DNA from: a virus
Strand: one strand, 5' to 3'
IMG/VR virus record: IMGVR_UViG_3300047552_000145
Span: 1-64,000 of that record
Length of the DNA stretch: 64,000 nt
How positions within the stretch are numbered: the stretch's first letter is position 1; each line of letters opens with the position of its first letter. This document shows, piece after piece, positions 14,016 through 20,914 of this stretch. The notes below the pieces were generated by a model. It made no database searches. It was not told the DNA's origin and worked only from the letters and a program-made list of their open reading frames with translations. A program made the position numbers and the translations under genes.

Positions 14016-14351
14016 TATTGCTGTAATTCCTTCAAAGCGAAGGACTTCTGGACGGGGGTTCGACTCCCCCCATCTCCACCAAAAGCAGAAGCACTAAAAG
14101 TACCCTTGAGTGGGTATACGATTTTAGTTCGTGGAATCGGGTAACGGAAAAAAGTGAACCCGAATGGCTACTAAACTGCTTTTGATGGGGATGCCATGGT
14201 TTCGACAGGGGTAGATAGTAGCGACGGCAGCACGTCAGGAGTAGACGTTAAAAGCAAATCAAACTAAATGCAAACGATGAAGTTTTCGCATTGGCAGCCT
14301 AAACGCTGACTAGGGTTTCGATGGGTTTCCTCGTAACAGAATAACCCATCA
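14016..14351 (+). ncRNA. ssrA: permuted (two-piece) tmRNA
   Basis: Gene order is reversed relative to normal tmRNA. The acceptor piece comes first: T arm GGGGG-TTCGACT-CCCCC (14054-14070), acceptor strand CATCTCC (14071-14077), then A and an encoded CCA ending at 14081. An intervening segment follows (14082-14186); AAAAGCAG at 14081-14088 can pair with CTGCTTTT at 14176-14183. The coding piece starts GGGGATG at 14187, which pairs with CATCTCC and gives a G3:U pair, the alanine identity element. GGTTTCGACAGGGG follows, as in known tmRNAs. The tag frame GCA...TAA is 14270-14302 and encodes ANDEVFALAA. A hairpin, GATGGGTT/AACCCATC (14320-14350), lies near the 3' end. Exact mature ends are estimates. 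Confidence 0.92.
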
Positions 14352-14367
14352 CTAATTCGGAGATATT

Positions 14368-14871
14368 ATGATCGGTGTTGTATTAGGTAATGGTCCAAGT
14401 CGTGAGTTCTACGATAGAAAAGGTGATATTGTCCTTGGTTGTAATATTCCCAATGAACAATTCAGCGTAGATGCGACTGTTATTTGCGATGAAGAAATTG
14501 CTTGGATTATTAAGAATGACTTGACTTTAATTCAAGTTCCAGTTATAATATCTACTAAGGTGTTTGAAAAATTAAAAGAATTCAAGATTGTTGATAAGTT
14601 TATAATCTTGGATGTTTTCAAACCAAAAGACTGGTACAATGCAGCGCACTATGCTGCAGAATATTTGATACAAAACACTGAGTGTGAACAGATAGAGTTA
14701 TGGGGTTGCGACTCTATTTTTGAGAATACTGTTTCATCTACAACTGGAAAATTAATCCAGCAAAGCACTCAAGGTGATACAAGGTTTGTTCGTAATTGGC
14801 GTAGAGTTTGGAATGAGATGCACCTGAATAACCCTGATGTGCATTTCGTGGCTATGAGAATGCCTAAATAA
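14368..14871 (+). CDS. Rossmann-like protein with VLGNGPSR motif
   Basis: The 167-residue protein begins MIGVVLGNGPSREFYDRKGDIVLGCN; GNGPS near the N-terminus is typical of DUF115-type and related sugar/pterin transferase-like phage proteins. A central ELWGCDSIFE block is also seen in such proteins. GGAG precedes the start, which lies just after the tmRNA. Proteins of this kind occur in T4-like phages near structural or modification genes; the substrate is unknown. An internal promoter-like sequence lies at 14521. Confidence 0.6.
   Translation: MIGVVLGNGPSREFYDRKGDIVLGCNIPNEQFSVDATVICDEEIAWIIKNDLTLIQVPVIISTKVFEKLKEFKIVDKFIILDVFKPKDWYNAAHYAAEYLIQNTECEQIELWGCDSIFENTVSSTTGKLIQQSTQGDTRFVRNWRRVWNEMHLNNPDVHFVAMRMPK
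14521..14549 (+). promoter_or_regulatory. promoter-like sequence inside a coding region
   Basis: TTGACT (14521-14526), 17-base spacer, TATAAT (14544-14549), all inside the gene at 14368. The first 14 bases TTGACTTTAATTCA are identical to the promoter at 5348. It could supply the downstream lysis and ClpP genes early, or be a coincidence of coding. Confidence 0.55.
14864..14870 (+). promoter_or_regulatory. late-promoter-like box CTAAATA
   Basis: CTAAATA overlaps the stop codon of the preceding gene and is followed by ATATA; 60 bases before ATG 14930. It could drive the 14930, SleB and ClpP genes late. Confidence 0.45.
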
Positions 14872-14882
14872 TATACCAGCTG

Positions 14883-14913
14883 ACGGTTGCTGGCACACAC
14901 TTTAACCGTTTTT
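14883..14913 (+). terminator. possible weak terminator or leader hairpin
   Basis: ACGGTT (14883-14888) can pair with AACCGT (14904-14909) and is followed by four T. The loop is long, so it may be a leader structure rather than a terminator. Confidence 0.3.
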
Positions 14914-14929
14914 ACACACAGGAGTTTAT

Positions 14930-15208
14930 ATGTCAAACATGACACCGTTCGAGATTCGCCTTGAACTATTAAAAATGGCGAAAGATATGCTTGTTGAAGA
15001 ATACTATGGTAAGAAAGAACAAGTTGTCCAAGATTGGCAAGTTAAGGTAGAAAATGCCCGACACAATGGCTCTGCTCCACCTGAGCACCCAACGTTGCCA
15101 AACTATCCGACTGAAGCTGATGTTGTCGCAAAGGCAACTCAATTAAACGGCTTCGTCTCACAAATCCCACAAGCTACATTAGAAAAGGCAAGCAAAAAGT
15201 CCACCTGA
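14930..15208 (+). CDS. conserved-type small phage protein
   Basis: A 92-residue hydrophilic protein starting MSNMTPFEIRLELLKMAKDMLVEEYYGKK, with a helical N-terminal half and a Pro-rich middle (APPEHPTLPNYPTEADV). Proteins with this start and middle are common in aquatic T4-like phages; their role is not known. AGGAG lies before the start. A late-like box lies 60 bases upstream, so it may be a virion or late factor. Confidence 0.7.
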   Translation: MSNMTPFEIRLELLKMAKDMLVEEYYGKKEQVVQDWQVKVENARHNGSAPPEHPTLPNYPTEADVVAKATQLNGFVSQIPQATLEKASKKST

Positions 15209-15217
15209 TAGGGATTG

Positions 15218-15241
15218 GGGTGTCGCATTCGCACACCCTTT
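15218..15241 (+). terminator. possible intrinsic terminator
   Basis: GGGTGT (15218-15223) pairs with ACACCC (15233-15238), with inner CG/CG pairs and a short T tract after it. It lies between the 92-residue gene and the wall hydrolase. The T run is only three bases, so strength is uncertain. Confidence 0.4.
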
Positions 15242-15261
15242 AACTTACAAAGGAGATAATT

Positions 15262-15780
15262 ATGCGTAAAGCAAAATTAATACTACTTGGTTCTGTTATT
15301 ACACTTTGTACCTTAATTGGTCTTGGTCACACAATGGAACAAAACAAACTAATGGATATCGCATATAGCGATCTAACTAAAGAAGCCAGAAAGCAGGTAG
15401 ACTGCTTGGCTGAAAATATTTACCACGAAGCTGGGTTTGAGCCAGAAAAAGGTAAACAAGCTGTTGCTTTGGTAACGCTTAATAGAACACAAGATGAACG
15501 TTTTCCTTCACAGATATGTGAAGTCGTAAAACAAAAGACTCAAGGTACATGTCAGTTCAGTTGGTTCTGTATGCCTGTTAAATTGAAAAGAGATTCTGAC
15601 GCATTTAGGGAATCTATGCAAGTTGCCCTATTTGTTTATGCAAACTATGAGAAGTTGAAAGACGTCACACATGGCGCTCTTTACTATCATGCGGACTACG
15701 TCAACCCTCGTTGGCGAAATGTCGAAAAGACAACCGTCATTGGTCGTCACATTTTTTATAAGGAAAAACTGAAATCATGA
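15262..15780 (+). CDS. SleB-type cell-wall hydrolase with N-terminal membrane anchor
   Basis: The 172-residue protein has an N-terminal hydrophobic segment (about residues 5-23), then a Hydrolase_2/SleB domain: CLAENIYHEAGFEPEKGKQAVALVTLNRT, FPSQICEVV, QFSW, and the terminal HGALYYHADYVNPRW...IGRHIFY. These enzymes cleave peptidoglycan (lytic transglycosylase-like). The anchor could be a signal peptide or a signal-arrest-release sequence, which would make this the likely endolysin. AAAGGAGA precedes the ATG. It overlaps the ClpP gene by ATGA. No holin is recognised beside it, though the small membrane protein at 16334 is a candidate. Confidence 0.87.
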   Translation: MRKAKLILLGSVITLCTLIGLGHTMEQNKLMDIAYSDLTKEARKQVDCLAENIYHEAGFEPEKGKQAVALVTLNRTQDERFPSQICEVVKQKTQGTCQFSWFCMPVKLKRDSDAFRESMQVALFVYANYEKLKDVTHGALYYHADYVNPRWRNVEKTTVIGRHIFYKEKLKS

Positions 15781-16337
15781 TGAATAAATTAAACCTACAA
15801 CTTACCGACGGTGGAGATTCTAAACACTCGTTTTTCCTAATGATGGAAGAAATCAGTTTAGCTACTTGTAAGTCTGCCGTCGAGTGGATTCTTGAAGCTA
15901 ACTTTACCGAAGAACGACCAGAGATGCTTAATTTGATTATCACTTCTCCAGGTGGCGATTTAAACGCAGCATTCGCATTGATTGACGTTATGCGTGGTTC
16001 AGCTATTCCAGTTCGTACGATTGGTCTTGGTCAAATCGCTTCTGCTGGTCTTATGATTTTTATTGCTGGTGAAAAGGGACAACGCATCCTTACACCTAAT
16101 ACTTCAATTCTTTCTCACCAATACTCTTGGGGTGCTATTGGTAAAGAGCACGAATTGTTTGCTCAAATTAAAGAGTTTGACCTGACTACCAAAAAGGTTA
16201 TCGACCACTACAAGCGTTGTACTGGTCTTGCGGATAAAAAGATTCGCGAAGTTCTATTACCCCCACAAGACGTTTGGCTATCCCCCATTGAAGCCAAGAA
16301 ACTAGGTTTATGTGATGATGTTAAGGATCTAAAATGA
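15777..16337 (+). CDS. clpP: ClpP-like serine protease
   Basis: A 186-residue member of the ClpP/crotonase superfamily with an intact catalytic triad: Ser89 in GQIASAG, His114 in ILSHQYSWG and Asp165 in PPQDVW. The substrate-binding loop SPGGDLNAAFALID (57-70) is also present. ClpP forms tetradecamers that degrade proteins delivered by ClpX or ClpA; the phage version must use a host unfoldase or act alone, for example in prohead maturation. The same phage makes a tmRNA whose tag ends LAA, the signal recognised by ClpX. It overlaps the hydrolase and the following membrane gene. Confidence 0.9.
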   Translation: MMNKLNLQLTDGGDSKHSFFLMMEEISLATCKSAVEWILEANFTEERPEMLNLIITSPGGDLNAAFALIDVMRGSAIPVRTIGLGQIASAGLMIFIAGEKGQRILTPNTSILSHQYSWGAIGKEHELFAQIKEFDLTTKKVIDHYKRCTGLADKKIREVLLPPQDVWLSPIEAKKLGLCDDVKDLK

Positions 16338-16546
16338 AAGCAGAATATATTGCTAGTCTTGTAGCTGTGACAGTCTCTATTACAGTTATTGTAACTGGTT
16401 TGACATATTACAACATCAAACGCGATGAATCAATGAAGTCAAACATTGAGTCTGCAATTGTTAAAGGTATTGACCCTGTTGCTGTGAAGTGCGCATATGG
16501 TAAAGCAGACTCTGTTTGTATCGTCTACGCTGCCAACAAGAAATAA
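16334..16546 (+). CDS. small single-helix membrane protein
   Basis: The 70-residue product has one transmembrane helix (about residues 6-26, SLVAVTVSITVIVTGLTYY), then a charged domain with two Cys (VKCAYG, SVCIVY). ATGA overlap with clpP. Similar Cys-pair membrane proteins occur in aquatic T4-like phages. It could be a holin, spanin-like or regulatory partner of the lysis enzyme, but the sequence does not decide. Confidence 0.65.
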   Translation: MKAEYIASLVAVTVSITVIVTGLTYYNIKRDESMKSNIESAIVKGIDPVAVKCAYGKADSVCIVYAANKK

Positions 16547-16547
16547 C

Positions 16548-16576
16548 TTTACTTACAACCAATTTTAGGGTATAAT
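16548..16576 (+). promoter_or_regulatory. sigma70-type early promoter, predicted +1 at the start codon
   Basis: TTTACT (16548-16553), 17-base spacer, TATAAT (16571-16576). GGGTATAATTATAGTATG is the same 3' part as the promoter at 5348, and ATG 16583 again begins seven bases after the -10 box. Confidence 0.82.
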
Positions 16577-16582
16577 TATAGT

Positions 16583-16801
16583 ATGAAAACAAAAAGTGAA
16601 CTCATAAAAGAACGTGCTAATCTTCACATTGAGAAAATGAAAATGGATAAATTCTTTTCTCTTTTCTTGGAAAAGTTCGGTGATGAAATGGATCCCAAAT
16701 CACCGAACACCAAGGTGTGGACACTATACAGATCCAAATTAACAGAGTATGGTAAGGTTTCACAGTCTATTAAAAACTTAGATTATTGGATCTCTAAATG
16801 A
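16583..16801 (+). CDS. small basic helical protein on a possibly leaderless mRNA
   Basis: A 72-residue, Lys-rich, largely helical protein (KSELIKERANLHIEKMKMDKFFSLFLEKFG). The start codon coincides with the expected transcription start, with no ribosome site. It leads the operon for gp33, gp59 and gp32 and overlaps gp33 by ATGA. Function unknown; a replication or transcription accessory role is possible from position. Confidence 0.65.
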   Translation: MKTKSELIKERANLHIEKMKMDKFFSLFLEKFGDEMDPKSPNTKVWTLYRSKLTEYGKVSQSIKNLDYWISK

Positions 16802-17016
16802 TGTTTAAAACTTCCAACCAATTTTCTTTGTATATTGAAAAGCAAGCTAGTGAAAGGCGTATCACTCATATGGACGCTGTATTAGAATATTGCAAAGAAA
16901 ACTTCTTAGAACCAGAAGATATTGCTTCTATGATTAATAAGTCCTTGAAGGACAAGATTGAAATGGACTTCCGTGATGCCAACATGCTCCCAAAACAAGC
17001 GCAACTTGATGTCTAA
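16798..17016 (+). CDS. 33: late-transcription coactivator, gp33-like
   Basis: The 72-residue protein has the pattern of gp33 of aquatic T4-like phages: FSLYIEKQASERRITHMDAVLEYCKENFLEPEDIASMI followed by LKDKIEMDFRDANMLPKQAQLDV. gp33 links the sliding clamp to RNA polymerase carrying gp55 and activates late promoters. It is shorter than T4 gp33 (112). The order 33, 59, 32 is the same set as in T4. It overlaps the next membrane gene by 8 bases. Confidence 0.78.
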   Translation: MMFKTSNQFSLYIEKQASERRITHMDAVLEYCKENFLEPEDIASMINKSLKDKIEMDFRDANMLPKQAQLDV

Positions 17017-17194
17017 TATTTTACTGGGCATCTTTGCGATTGCTTGGTTTGGTTTTGGTCTATATTGGATTATGAGTCAACCTAAACAATCTGTTGTAGT
17101 TTACAATTGCGAACTTTCTGAAATATCCCCAGACTTTCCCATTGAAGCTAAAGAACGTTGTAGAGTATTGAGAGCGCAGAATGGACGGTTTTAA
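17009..17194 (+). CDS. small membrane protein between gp33 and gp59
   Basis: Start ATG 17009 is inside the end of gp33. The 61-residue protein has an N-terminal hydrophobic helix (about residues 3-21, LLGIFAIAWFGFGLYWIM) and a polar C-terminal domain with two Cys. It overlaps gp59 by 14 bases. Function unknown. Confidence 0.6.
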   Translation: MSNILLGIFAIAWFGFGLYWIMSQPKQSVVVYNCELSEISPDFPIEAKERCRVLRAQNGRF

Positions 17195-17792
17195 AGCATA
17201 CAAATATTACATGGCTGTAAAGTTACACTTCACATCCAAGAAGTATAATGTGTTTGAGACACGTGGACATGTAAAAGGTACTCGCGATGCGTTTAACGCA
17301 CGCAATGACAGATATATCTTTGAGAAATTAGCGCAGAAATATAATGACGATAAAGAGATTATTCAATTCTTTGTTTCCAACTTTGCTTATAGTAATGACA
17401 CTGCGATTTACGGAAACAGCGAAGCTGAAGAACTATACTCGGAATGGAAACGTCGCAAACAGTCTATTAGTAAGATATTTGTAGACGACCTTACCAATGT
17501 TATGAATATGTGCGACGTTCACAAATTTAATGTTGATGGAATTTTCAAGGTTGTAGATGGTGATTTACCAGTATTGACTTCCATGTTTCTTTCAGGTAAA
17601 ATAACTATTGAGACCTTGAGGATTATTGATGATATTGAACCATTCATCAATACTTGGGAAAACGATCCTATGATAAAGATCGTGTTGGGTGACAAACTTC
17701 TTCGTGCTGAAAAACTCAAAGGTTTTGTAAAGTACGATAAAGAAAAAGCCACCAAAGTTTTTAATCATTTTAAAGAAGAGCTATCTCTGTAA
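17181..17792 (+). CDS. 59: helicase loader gp59
   Basis: A 203-residue protein close in length to T4 gp59 (217). Shared blocks: AYKYYMAVKLHFTSKKYNVFETRG at the N-terminus, NDRYIFEKLAQKYNDDKEIIQFFVSNF, and the C-terminal KATKVFNHFKEE. gp59 binds fork DNA and gp32 and loads the gp41 helicase in replication and recombination. It stands one gene before gp32, as expected. No odd features. Confidence 0.87.
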   Translation: MDGFKAYKYYMAVKLHFTSKKYNVFETRGHVKGTRDAFNARNDRYIFEKLAQKYNDDKEIIQFFVSNFAYSNDTAIYGNSEAEELYSEWKRRKQSISKIFVDDLTNVMNMCDVHKFNVDGIFKVVDGDLPVLTSMFLSGKITIETLRIIDDIEPFINTWENDPMIKIVLGDKLLRAEKLKGFVKYDKEKATKVFNHFKEELSL

Positions 17793-17796
17793 TATC

Positions 17797-18021
17797 ATGG
17801 GTAAGACCTACCATAAACAATCTAGTCGTTACGACGATGAACCCTCTAGCCGTTCGGGTAAAAATTCTAAACACTCAAATAATCGTAAAGGTGGTGGAAT
17901 GAGAACGCTAAATAGCTATGTTGAAGAAGATATTAACTTTAACGATGAAGACATCTTCGATGATGACTTTGGAGTTGAGGATGAGATTCAGATTCGACAC
18001 ATACAAAACGATAAACCGTAA
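17797..18021 (+). CDS. small hydrophilic protein between gp59 and gp32
   Basis: The 74-residue product has a basic, Ser/Lys/Asn-rich N-terminal half (residues 1-36) and a highly acidic C-terminal half (EEDINFNDEDIFDDDFGVEDE), so it is strongly bipolar and probably disordered. A protein of this type lies at the same place in aquatic T4-like phages. It may interact with gp32 or gp59; this is based on position only. Confidence 0.65.
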   Translation: MGKTYHKQSSRYDDEPSSRSGKNSKHSNNRKGGGMRTLNSYVEEDINFNDEDIFDDDFGVEDEIQIRHIQNDKP

Positions 18022-18048
18022 TACAATTACATACAAAGGAAAATACAA

Positions 18049-18969
18049 ATGGATATTCAAACACTTCGCAAAATGCGTTCTAACGACTTCGGCAGCATTT
18101 CTAATGCTTTTGAGAAGATCGCAAACCCTTCTACTGAATCCAAAGGTTATGCAGATGACCGCTTCTGGAAACTAGAAGGCGACAAAGCAGGCAACGGCAC
18201 TGCTACTATTCGATTCCTCCCACGTGTAGAAGGTGATGAACTCCCATGGGTTCGCGTCTTCAGCCATGGTTTCCAAGGACCAACTGGTAAGTGGTACATC
18301 GAAAACTCCCTAACTACTCTCGGTGAACAAGACCCTGTTAGCGAACTAAACACTCAACTCTGGAACTCTGGCGTTGAAGCTAACAAGAAGATTGCGCAAA
18401 ACCAAAAGCGTCGTCTGTCTTATATCGCCAACGTTCTGATTGTTTCTGATCCGAAGCATCCAGAGAACGAGGGTAAGGTTATGCTCTTCAAGTTTGGTAA
18501 GAAGATCTTTGATAAAATCATGGATAAGGCTCGCCCAACTTTCGAAGACGAAAAGCCAGTCAACGTGTTTGACTTCTGGGAAGGTGCTAACTTTAAACTG
18601 CGTATGCGCAAGAAGGACGGCTTCACTAACTATGATGAGTCTGCGTTCCAAGAGCCTTCTGCTCTGGGTGATGACGACAAGATCGTTGAGGTTGCTCAAG
18701 CGCAACATAAGTTGTCTGAATTCTTGGATCGTAAGAACTTCAAGTCTTACGCTGATCTAAAGAAGAAGTTGGATGAGGTTCTTTCTGGTGATGGTTTCAA
18801 TGCTAAGTCTGCTGCAGAATTGGCTAAAGATGAACCAGCTTCTATGGAAGCACCTGAGCCAGCGAAAGCTGCACCAGCGTTCACACCAAAGACATCTGCT
18901 AAACCAGCAATGGATGAAGATGATGAAGATGTAATGTCTTACTTTGAGAAGATCGCTAAAGAAGACTAA
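18049..18969 (+). CDS. 32: single-stranded DNA-binding protein gp32
   Basis: A 306-residue protein with T4 gp32 layout: basic N-terminal segment (TLRKMRSNDF) for cooperative binding, a central OB core (ATIRFLPRVEGDELPWVRVFSHGFQGPTGKWYIENSLTTLGEQDPVSELN), and an acidic tail (DEDDEDVMSYFEKIAKED) that binds replication partners. It coats ssDNA at forks. Notable: no Cys is present, so the zinc site of T4 gp32 (one His, three Cys) is lost. AAAGGA precedes the start. A strong terminator follows. Confidence 0.93.
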   Translation: MDIQTLRKMRSNDFGSISNAFEKIANPSTESKGYADDRFWKLEGDKAGNGTATIRFLPRVEGDELPWVRVFSHGFQGPTGKWYIENSLTTLGEQDPVSELNTQLWNSGVEANKKIAQNQKRRLSYIANVLIVSDPKHPENEGKVMLFKFGKKIFDKIMDKARPTFEDEKPVNVFDFWEGANFKLRMRKKDGFTNYDESAFQEPSALGDDDKIVEVAQAQHKLSEFLDRKNFKSYADLKKKLDEVLSGDGFNAKSAAELAKDEPASMEAPEPAKAAPAFTPKTSAKPAMDEDDEDVMSYFEKIAKED

Positions 18970-18988
18970 TAAGTCTTAGTCAAAAAGA

Positions 18989-19011
18989 AAAGGGAGCTAA
19001 AAGCTCCCTTT
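18989..19011 (+). terminator. bidirectional intrinsic terminator
   Basis: AAAGGGAGCT (18989-18998) pairs perfectly with AGCTCCCTTT (19002-19011) around an AAA loop, followed by TTT; on the other strand the stem is also followed by a T run. It ends gp32 transcription and the convergent minus-strand block. Confidence 0.92.
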
Positions 19012-19015
19012 TTCA

Positions 19016-20911
19016 TTACGCGAATCGTCTTTGTAGGTATTTGTTATAACTCGATTCAGTATTACGAACCTGAGGTTTAACAACGTTCGTTTGAGTGCTA
19101 TTAGAAACAGTGGTTGGAGCATTAACAATAGCACCGCCACCTTTCTTACCATCAACTTTGGCTTGTTCGTCGGCATTACCCTTTGATGCATTATATACTC
19201 TAGCACCTGCGACAGACATAGCACCACCCGCTGCAGCGAACTTAGTTGCTTGTTCCCATGGAAAGTCTTTAACTGCTTTCATAGAGTTTGAATCTACTTT
19301 GGCAAATTCCTTCATTGCTCCAGACATAGCACCAAGACCATCAGCCGCATCTTTAACACCTTGACCAACTGTTCCAATCTTAATAAGTTGTTCCACTGGC
19401 GAATCTTGACCAACAGTTAACAAATTACCAACTAGGGTGCCAAGACCTCCAACTGCTTGACCAGCACCAAAAGCAGCAATTGCGGCACCAAGAGCAGCAA
19501 CGCCAGCGGCAACACCTAGTAGGTTGTCACCATTCACTGCAGCTAATCGTTCAATACCAGAAGTGAAGGCTTCCAATCCAGCGCCCATCTGTTCCATCGC
19601 AGCGCCAATTACCCACACAGCACCGCCAAGACCAGTTAGAGCAAGAGCGCCAACACCAAGCATTGGCGCCAATGAACCAGCTAAAGCACCTGCGCCAATT
19701 AGAGCAGCGATAGTAACGCCAGCTTTTCCTAACGTTTCCCAGTCTAAGTTTGCGAAGTTTTCAAGGGCTTTACTCATACCCCACACAACTGCAGTTAGTA
19801 AACCCATGACTGCGATACCAGCAACCGTCTTGGCAGAAGCGAACATCTTGATGCCATCTGATAAACCACCAAGGATACCTTTGAAGATGGAACCGATCCC
19901 GTCACCAATACCTTTACCAATAGCAGAAACGCCAGAACCAAGAGCACCCATAGTATCACTGATACCAGATGCTAGTTTACCAATACTGCTGCGTGGTTTA
20001 GCAGCCTTACCAGAATCTTCACCACCACCCGCAGAAGAACTAGTAATACCTGCCATTGCTGCCGTATTATTAGCTATCTGTTGTAACAAGTCCATTTGAC
20101 CTGCAGTCAAGCGGAGCATCTCAGCTTCATTTTCTTTCTTGACTTGTTGTTCAGCTAATACGTCAGTTGTTGATTGTGCAACTTTACCTTTATCCGAAGG
20201 GGTTTCTGGTAGTTTAGCCGATGGTTGATCGCCAGTAAAACCTTTTGGTCTAGCTATGCCAGAATCTTTTACTGATTTTAATGCCTTGTCGCGTGTTTTG
20301 AATAATTCTGGTTTATTCTTTCTGATATCATCTTCACTAGCACCCATCTTTTTAAGACGGTCAATCTCTTCTTGAGATCTAAGTGCAGTTCTTTCATCAG
20401 TACGCTTTTGCTTAGAAGCCTTCAATAATTCCTTATCAGTACGACCGTCACCCTGCGCTTTCATACGTTTGACGTAATCATAATCAGATTGTTTGTCTCG
20501 TACACCCTTGAACATTGAGAATGGACCAAGCATGGCTTTCTTGATAGTATTAGGGTCAAGAGCGCTCTGAAGGTTACGCTTCATGTCCTTAAATTTATCA
20601 CCGACAGTCTTCCAGTCTTTGTTGCCTTTTTGTAAGGCTTCAATCTGCTTATTTTGTCCGTCAGCTATTTTCTTAAGGAAAGCTGCTTGATCTTTTTGTA
20701 GTTCTAGTTGAGCTTGCTGAATCTTAAGAGACATTAAGGTTTTAGCGTCGCTCTGGTTTGAACCAGCGTCGTTTTGACCACTAGCTTGAATTTGTTGAAG
20801 GGCTTGGGACTGCTGGTCGAGCACAGCCGTGATTTGACCAAGAGCATTGTTGGCTTTACCCATGCCCCTTGCTATGGTTTTAATTGGTCCCTTACCGCCT
20901 CTTTTTGCCAT
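19016..20911 (-). CDS. 29: tape-measure / baseplate hub protein, gp29-like
   Basis: The 631-residue protein, in the size range of T4 gp29 (590), starts with a basic helical N-terminus and long Gln/Lys-rich coiled-coil regions (about residues 30-330), followed by an Ala/Gly-rich hydrophobic middle (about 360-500), the usual tape-measure layout, and a variable C-terminus. gp29 sets tail length and lies in the tube lumen and hub. Its position after the gp26-like gene and the short frameshift ORF matches the tail-chaperone/tape-measure order of other phages. Direct similarity to gp29 is weak, so the symbol is by role. Confidence 0.72.
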   Translation of the reverse strand: MAKRGGKGPIKTIARGMGKANNALGQITAVLDQQSQALQQIQASGQNDAGSNQSDAKTLMSLKIQQAQLELQKDQAAFLKKIADGQNKQIEALQKGNKDWKTVGDKFKDMKRNLQSALDPNTIKKAMLGPFSMFKGVRDKQSDYDYVKRMKAQGDGRTDKELLKASKQKRTDERTALRSQEEIDRLKKMGASEDDIRKNKPELFKTRDKALKSVKDSGIARPKGFTGDQPSAKLPETPSDKGKVAQSTTDVLAEQQVKKENEAEMLRLTAGQMDLLQQIANNTAAMAGITSSSAGGGEDSGKAAKPRSSIGKLASGISDTMGALGSGVSAIGKGIGDGIGSIFKGILGGLSDGIKMFASAKTVAGIAVMGLLTAVVWGMSKALENFANLDWETLGKAGVTIAALIGAGALAGSLAPMLGVGALALTGLGGAVWVIGAAMEQMGAGLEAFTSGIERLAAVNGDNLLGVAAGVAALGAAIAAFGAGQAVGGLGTLVGNLLTVGQDSPVEQLIKIGTVGQGVKDAADGLGAMSGAMKEFAKVDSNSMKAVKDFPWEQATKFAAAGGAMSVAGARVYNASKGNADEQAKVDGKKGGGAIVNAPTTVSNSTQTNVVKPQVRNTESSYNKYLQRRFA

Positions 20912-20914
20912 TTC

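Noticed and set aside
14082-14186. Separate tRNA in the segment after CCA
   Set aside because: TTCGTGGAATC resembles a T-loop, but there is no cloverleaf; the segment is the spacer of the permuted tmRNA.
19524-20099. 191-residue open frame on the plus strand
   Set aside because: It is antisense to the tape-measure gene; its Ala/Pro-rich sequence mirrors the Ala/Gly-rich codons of that gene.
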